The notes under the pieces: generated by a model
Database searches by the model: none
What the model was told of the DNA's origin: nothing
Seen by the model: only the letters and a program-made list of their open reading frames with translations
Position numbers and translations under genes: made by a program
Shown here: piece after piece, positions 60,147-64,000 of the stretch
How the letters are laid out: each line of letters opens with the position of its first letter
Numbering within the stretch: the first letter of the stretch is position 1
Assembly (NCBI RefSeq): GCF_900101865.1
Contig: NZ_FNAH01000003.1
Location: 273,521 to 337,520, forward strand
Source: Paracoccus isoporae
GTDB lineage: Bacteria; Pseudomonadota; Alphaproteobacteria; Rhodobacterales; Rhodobacteraceae
Reading direction: 5' to 3'
DNA length: 64,000 nt

Positions 60147-61532
60147 ATGACCCATCCGGATCGGGCCGCAGTGATGTGGACACGCGCCGCGGCTGGATTG
60201 TCGCAGCCCGTCTCCGGCCTGTCGCTTGCAGTTTTCCGCATCGCCCTGGGCGCGCTTCTGCTTTGGGATTGCTGGCGCTTTGTCCGATATGACCGGATCT
60301 GGCGCTACTGGATCGCACCGGAGTTCCATTTTACCTATGCGGGCTTCGGATGGGTGACGCCACTGCCCGGACCTTGGCTCTATGCACTCTGGGCGGGAAT
60401 GGGCGTCTGTGCCTTTCTGGTGATGATCGGGCTGTTTTACCGCGTCGCCATTGTCGCTCTGACTGTGATCTTCACCTATTTCTTCCTGCTGGATAAGGCG
60501 GAATACCTGAACCACTTCTATCTGGTCATCCTGTTCCTGATCCTGATGTGCGTCCTGCCTGCGCAGCGCGTGTTGTCCGTGGATGCGCAGCGGCGCGCGT
60601 ATAGGACGCGCGTGCCCTATGCCGCGGTGTTCATTCTGCGCGCCCAGATGGAAATCATGCTGATCTTCGCCGGCCTGGTCAAACTGACCCCCGACTGGCT
60701 GGCCGGAGAGCCGCTTGGCCTGTGGTTGCGGGCGCAGGCCGATGATTTTCCCTTCGGTGTCCTTTTTCAGCAGGACTGGGCGATCATCGCCGCCAGTTGG
60801 GGAACCATCGCATTGCACCTGCTGGGCGCGCCGCTGCTGCTGTGGAGGCGGACGCGGCTGGCGACATTCATGATCTACTGCGTCTTTCACAGCGCCAATG
60901 CGATGTTCTTCAATATCGGCATCTTCCCCTGGCTCACCATTGCCGCAACAACGATCTTCTTCGCGCCCGACTGGCCGCACCGCGCCGCGCGCTGGCTTCT
61001 GGGTCGGTTCGAGAACCTGCCTCCGCTGACGCGCCCGAGCGTGCCGGCGATGCGGCCCCTCTCCGGCGTCACACTCACTGCGATCGTGATCTGGATCGCT
61101 GTTCAGATCTTCCTTCCCCTCCGCGCCGGATATTTTCCATCCGAGGTCCGTTGGAGCGGTGACGGGCATCGTTTTTCATGGCGGATGCGTATTTATGACC
61201 GCTATGGCGAGGGCCGCTTCATCGTGACCGCCCATGGTCAGGAATGGACCGTCGATCCGGTAGACTACCTGTCCGCGCGTCAGGCCACGAAAATGCTGGT
61301 GCGCCCCGACATGATCCATCAATTCGCGCTGTATCTGGAGAGCATCTGGCTGGATCGAGGTTATACCGAGGTCACGGTCCGCGCCGAGATCCGCAAATCC
61401 CTGAACGGCCGTCCGCTGCAGACCTATGTCAATCCCAACGTGGATCTGACAGCGGTTTCCGTTCTGCCGATGGCCGCGGATGAATGGGTGCTTCCATCCG
61501 AGGTCCCCGTGTGGGGTGTGGCGGATAACTGA
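60147..61532 (+). CDS. HTTM-domain membrane protein (vitamin-K-dependent gamma-carboxylase-like)
   Basis: A 461-residue protein preceded by AGGAGAAG. Several hydrophobic segments from residue 25 to about 290 are followed by a soluble C-terminal domain (about 315-461). LLDKAEYLNHFYL carries Lys117 and His123, and FAGLVKLTPDWLAGEPLG carries Lys179. These correspond by pattern to LLDK...NH and AGVKKLDADW-type blocks of the animal gamma-glutamyl carboxylase, including its essential His and catalytic-base Lys. Bacterial HTTM proteins are rarely characterised. Modification of acidic residues in exported proteins is possible; the Asp-rich secreted proteins next door are candidate partners. Confidence 0.85.
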   Translation: MTHPDRAAVMWTRAAAGLSQPVSGLSLAVFRIALGALLLWDCWRFVRYDRIWRYWIAPEFHFTYAGFGWVTPLPGPWLYALWAGMGVCAFLVMIGLFYRVAIVALTVIFTYFFLLDKAEYLNHFYLVILFLILMCVLPAQRVLSVDAQRRAYRTRVPYAAVFILRAQMEIMLIFAGLVKLTPDWLAGEPLGLWLRAQADDFPFGVLFQQDWAIIAASWGTIALHLLGAPLLLWRRTRLATFMIYCVFHSANAMFFNIGIFPWLTIAATTIFFAPDWPHRAARWLLGRFENLPPLTRPSVPAMRPLSGVTLTAIVIWIAVQIFLPLRAGYFPSEVRWSGDGHRFSWRMRIYDRYGEGRFIVTAHGQEWTVDPVDYLSARQATKMLVRPDMIHQFALYLESIWLDRGYTEVTVRAEIRKSLNGRPLQTYVNPNVDLTAVSVLPMAADEWVLPSEVPVWGVADN

Positions 61533-61710
61533 CCGGCGCGCGATCTGCGAGTGGCTGATAGAATGTGGTTGCGGTGTTGTGTCATCGCCCTGCCTTCCGG
61601 CGACCACCCAGCAGCCGAAGTTTTTCGGGGCTCAGACGTGGCATCACGCTGGTCGCAAAATCCGCCATGCCGGGGAGCGTAACGGGCCTGACCTACCCGA
61701 GGACTACCGT

Positions 61711-62460
61711 TGATGCTCCCCCTTTGAAGTGGTCCGCCGCTATGGTTAATAAACGGAGGATAACGGATGGCAAACAAGCGACCGAAGCCAGAAGAGTTTG
61801 TGTCGAAGTTGCGGCAGGTTTAGGTTCTGATGGGACAATGCATGTCTCGTCTGGACGCGATCAGGAAGATCGGGGTTTTTGAACAGACCTATTACCGCTG
61901 ACGAAAACAGTATGGTGGGACGGGTGTGGATCAGTTGAGGGAACTGAAGCGCCTGCAGTTGGAGAACGAACGCCTGCGGCGTGCGGTTTCGGACCTGACG
62001 CTGGACAAGCTAATCCTGGCGGAGGCGCCCTGGGGAAACTATTGAACCCCGCTCGGCGCCGGGCCTGCATCGACCATCTTCGTGGTGAGTTGGGCATTTC
62101 CGAACGCCGTGGCTGTCAGGTGCTGCGCCAACATCGATCGACACAGCGCAGGCTGCCGAAAGGCCGGGCAGACGAAGGCCGGCAGGTCGCGGACATGTTC
62201 GAACTGGCACGCCAATATGGCCGCTATGGCTATCGCCGGATCGCAGCCTCGCTACGCGATGCCGGCTGGCAGGTGAACGACAAGCGCGTCGAGCGGCTGT
62301 GGCGACGGGAGGGGCTAAAAGTGCCGGTAAAGCAACCGAAGAAAGGTCGGCTATGGCTGAATGACGGGTTCTGTGTCCGTTTGCGACCGGAATACCGCGA
62401 CCATGTCTGGTCCTATGATTTCGTGCATTGCCGGACTGATGACGGCAGGGCGTTTCGGGG
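61711..62460 (+). mobile_element. IS3-family element, left part (decayed and interrupted)
   Basis: TGATGCTCCCCC at 61711 starts a segment that matches the left end seen again at 63906 (CTCCCCC...TGAAGTGGTCCGCC shared). It contains a broken orfA and the first part of orfB. It ends near 62461, where the end of another IS3-type element (TAATCCTCCCC) begins. The 178 bases before it (61533-61710) hold no gene I recognise. Confidence 0.75.
61767..62045 (+). pseudogene. IS3-family orfA, two in-frame stops
   Basis: Reading from the ATG at 61767, the protein would be 92 residues, beginning MANKRPKPEEFVSKLRQV. It is cut by TAG at 61821 and by TGA near 61899, where Glu and Trp are expected. Helix-turn-helix (GQCMSRLDAIRKIGVFEQTY) and leucine-zipper parts (LRELKRLQLENERLRRAV) follow. 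Single-base changes explain both stops, so this copy cannot make OrfA. Confidence 0.85.
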
Positions 62461-62464
62461 GTAA
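62042..62464 (+). pseudogene. IS3-family orfB transposase, truncated
   Basis: The TTG at 62042 overlaps the orfA end. RRRACIDHLRGELGISERRG and the HTH_21 region (YGRYGYRRIAASLRDAGWQV) are present, then HVWSYDFVHCRTDDGRAF, the start of the DDE catalytic domain with its first Asp. The frame breaks off at 62460, when the next element begins; the remaining catalytic residues are missing. Confidence 0.85.
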
Positions 62465-62888
62465 TCCTCCCCTTTTTAACGGGGCGCGTTCATAGAATTC
62501 ACGCGGCCATTTTCAGTTTCATGGCGGGTGTGACCCCGCCGTTGCCCATGTTGGGGCGTTCGTTGTTGTAGGTCCATAGCCATTCGGTGGCGATCTCTTG
62601 CACCTCCTCGATGGTTTCAAAGATGTAGAGGTCCAGCCATTCGTGCCGGACCGTCCGGTTGTAGCGTTCGACATAGGCGTTCTGCTGTGCTTTCCGGGCT
62701 GGATGTAGGTCAGGCCGATACCCTGTCTCTCGGCCCAGTTCATCAGCGTGGACCTGACATATTCGGGGCCGTTGTCGACCCTGATCGCCAAGGGCCTGCC
62801 GCGCCATTCGATGATCTGGGTCAGCGCCCGGACGACCCGTTCGGCGGGTAGCAAGAAGTCGACCTCGATGCCCAGGCCTTCGCGGTTG
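62461..62888 (-). mobile_element. IS3-family element remnant (opposite orientation, C-terminal orfB)
   Basis: TAATCCTCCCC at 62462 matches the TGATCCTCCCC terminal repeat at 63906, so this is an element end. Reading on the minus strand, the orfB part from about 62888 encodes VRALTQIIEWRGRPLAIRVD, then NGPEYV and the catalytic-Glu block YVERYNRTVRHEWLD. It ends NERPNMGNGGVTPAMKLKMA at 62499. One base is missing near 62690 (PGK/QQNAY junction), giving a frameshift. Different from the first element in sequence. Its 5' part was displaced by the IS256 element. Confidence 0.75.
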
Positions 62889-63905
62889 GAGAGTGTCCGG
62901 TCTTCTGTGTATGATTGATCCGGTCCATGCTTCACCGAAAGGAAGCATGAATGACCATCTCGAAAGAAATCCTGGACGAACTGCTGAAGGGTGTGGAGCG
63001 CCCTGAGGATCTGCTCGGCGATGCCGGGCTGATGAAAGAGCTGAAGATCAAGCTCATGGAGCGGATGCTGGGCGCCGAGCTGACGGCGCATCTTGGCTAT
63101 GAGGATGGCAGGGAAGCCCCTCCGGGTCAGAGCAACCGCCGGAAAGGCACCTCGACCAAGGTGCTGAAAGGTCAGGACGGAGAGATGCCGGTGGCGGTGC
63201 CCCGCGACCGCGAGAGCAGCTTCGAGCCAGAGTTGGTGAAGAAGGGCCAGACCCGGATCGACGGGATGGACGACAAGATCGTCGGGCTCTACGCCGCCGG
63301 GCTGACCGTACGGGACATCCAGGCGCATCTGCTCGATCTCTATGGTCTGAAGGTCTCGCCCGACCTGATCAGCCGCGTCACCGATGCCGTGCTGGATGAG
63401 GTCCGCGAATGGCAGAGCCGGGCGCTGGAGCGGATGTATCCGATCGTTATCTTCGATGCGCTCAGGGTGAAGATCCGTGACGTCGACAGCCGGACGGTCA
63501 AAAACAAGGCCGTCTACGTCGCCCTGGGCGTCACCCGTGATGGGAGCCGCGAGGTTCTGGGCCTGCGGATCGCCGAGAATGAGGGTGCCAAATTCTGGCT
63601 CTCGGTGATGAACGAGCTGAAGAACAGGGGCACACAGGACATCCTGGTCGCCGTCGTGGACGGGCTGAAGGGCTTTCCCGAGGCGATCACCGCCGCATTC
63701 CCAGACGCCATGGTCCAGACCTGCATCGTGCATCTGGTGCGCCATTCCCTGAACTTCTGCTCCTGGAAGGACCGCAAGGTCGTGGCCGCCGATCTGCGCC
63801 GGATTTACTGCGCCCCGACTGCCGATATGGCCGAGGCCGAGCTCGATGCCTTCGAGGAGAAATGGGCCGGGAAATACGCCTCCATCGCCCCAGCCCGGCG
63901 CCAGG
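62889..63905 (+). mobile_element. IS256-family element, truncated on its right side
   Basis: GAGAGTGTCCGGTCTTCTGT near 62889 looks like an IS256-type left end and interrupts the IS3 remnant. The element encodes a Mutator-type transposase and is cut at 63905 by the left end of another IS3 element. So it is nested inside one element and itself broken by a third. Confidence 0.7.
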
Positions 63906-63922
63906 TGATCCTCCCCCACTGA
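62951..63922 (+). pseudogene. IS256-family transposase, C-terminus lost
   Basis: About 318 native residues are visible before the IS3 end; members are usually near 400. Present are MTISKEILDELLKGVERPED, the GYEDGREAPPGQSNRRKGTS region, IDGMDDKIVGLYAAGLTVRD, and IFDALRVKIRDVD with a catalytic Asp. VDGLKGFPEAI holds the second Asp, and TCIVHLVRHSLNF is the Cx2H signature. The final catalytic Glu region is missing; the last residues (ILPH) are from the inserted element. Confidence 0.85.
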
Positions 63923-64000
63923 AGTGGTCCGCCGTTATGATTAGGAAACGGAGGATCAGAGATGGCAAACAAGCGACCGAAGCCGGAAGAGATTGTGTCG
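63906..64000 (+). mobile_element. IS3-family element, left end (runs out of the window)
   Basis: TGATCCTCCCCC at 63906 and TGAAGTGGTCCGCCG repeat the left end of the element at 61711. A new orfA begins at 63962 (MANKRPKPEEIVS), still open at the window end. The residue Ile where the other copy has Phe, and its cleaner sequence, suggest a younger or intact copy. Confidence 0.8.

Noticed and set aside
1..64000. tRNA, rRNA, riboswitch or CRISPR loci
   Set aside because: None recognised by eye on either strand; a covariance-model search would be needed to exclude small structured RNAs.

Overview
The window is GC-rich, densely packed DNA of alphaproteobacterial type, most likely Rhodobacterales (Paracoccus-like). 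This is inferred from the style of the genes: many ABC and TRAP transporters, FCD-type GntR regulators, an HTTM protein, and IS3 and IS256 elements. No rRNA, tRNA, ribosomal or other housekeeping gene was seen, so this is accessory catabolic DNA, perhaps from a large plasmid or genomic island.

Layout. (1) 1-1238: the end of an FGGY sugar kinase. (2) 1333-10908, minus strand: one tightly coupled operon for a Dpp/Gsi-type peptide importer, a gamma-glutamyltranspeptidase, a DUF1028 protein, a TauE/SafE exporter and a terminal GntR regulator. A 9-bp-arm palindrome lies just before the first gene. (3) 11122-16598: an AraC regulator divergent from a flavin monooxygenase, an HSL-type esterase and an acyl-CoA ligase, an arrangement like the mycobacterial virS/mymA locus. 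(4) 16599-17150: non-coding, with an 11-bp-phased repeat array. (5) 17151-21178: a PotABCD-like importer with both permease domains fused in one protein. (6) 21535-34624: a sugar or polyol-type cluster. An ABC importer, amidase, FGGY kinase, HAD phosphatase, DeoR regulator, SDR and DUF2270 protein run on the minus strand, divergent from a BtpA-family protein and a sulfatase. Short CGCA-containing direct repeats lie at both promoters. (7) 34673-48419: an organic-acid cluster with a TRAP transporter, a Liv-type ABC importer, a CaiB-type CoA-transferase, an HMG-CoA-lyase-like enzyme and a divergent GntR regulator. Three of its promoters carry paired G(T/C)AT(A/C)C sites 51-52 bp apart, which suggests one regulon. 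(8) 48428-51921: aldehyde dehydrogenase, IclR regulator and a homogentisate-dioxygenase-like protein, with a palindrome at the promoter. (9) 52446-61532: ECF sigma factor and anti-sigma, divergent from a secreted Asp-rich subtilase. These are followed by an ABC exporter with a ruined ATPase domain, a P-loop protein, an alpha/beta hydrolase, a secreted EF-hand Asp-repeat protein, a DCC thiol oxidoreductase and an HTTM (vitamin-K-carboxylase-like) membrane protein. This is the least explained part of the window. (10) 61711-64000: nested, decayed insertion sequences.

The most novel candidates are the ECF/subtilase/EF-hand/DCC/HTTM neighbourhood, the ABC exporter with a degenerate nucleotide-binding domain, the helically phased GntR site pairs, the virS/mymA-like locus, and a LivF ATPase whose Walker A lysine is arginine. 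All functions are read from sequence motifs and recalled family knowledge; no database search was run.
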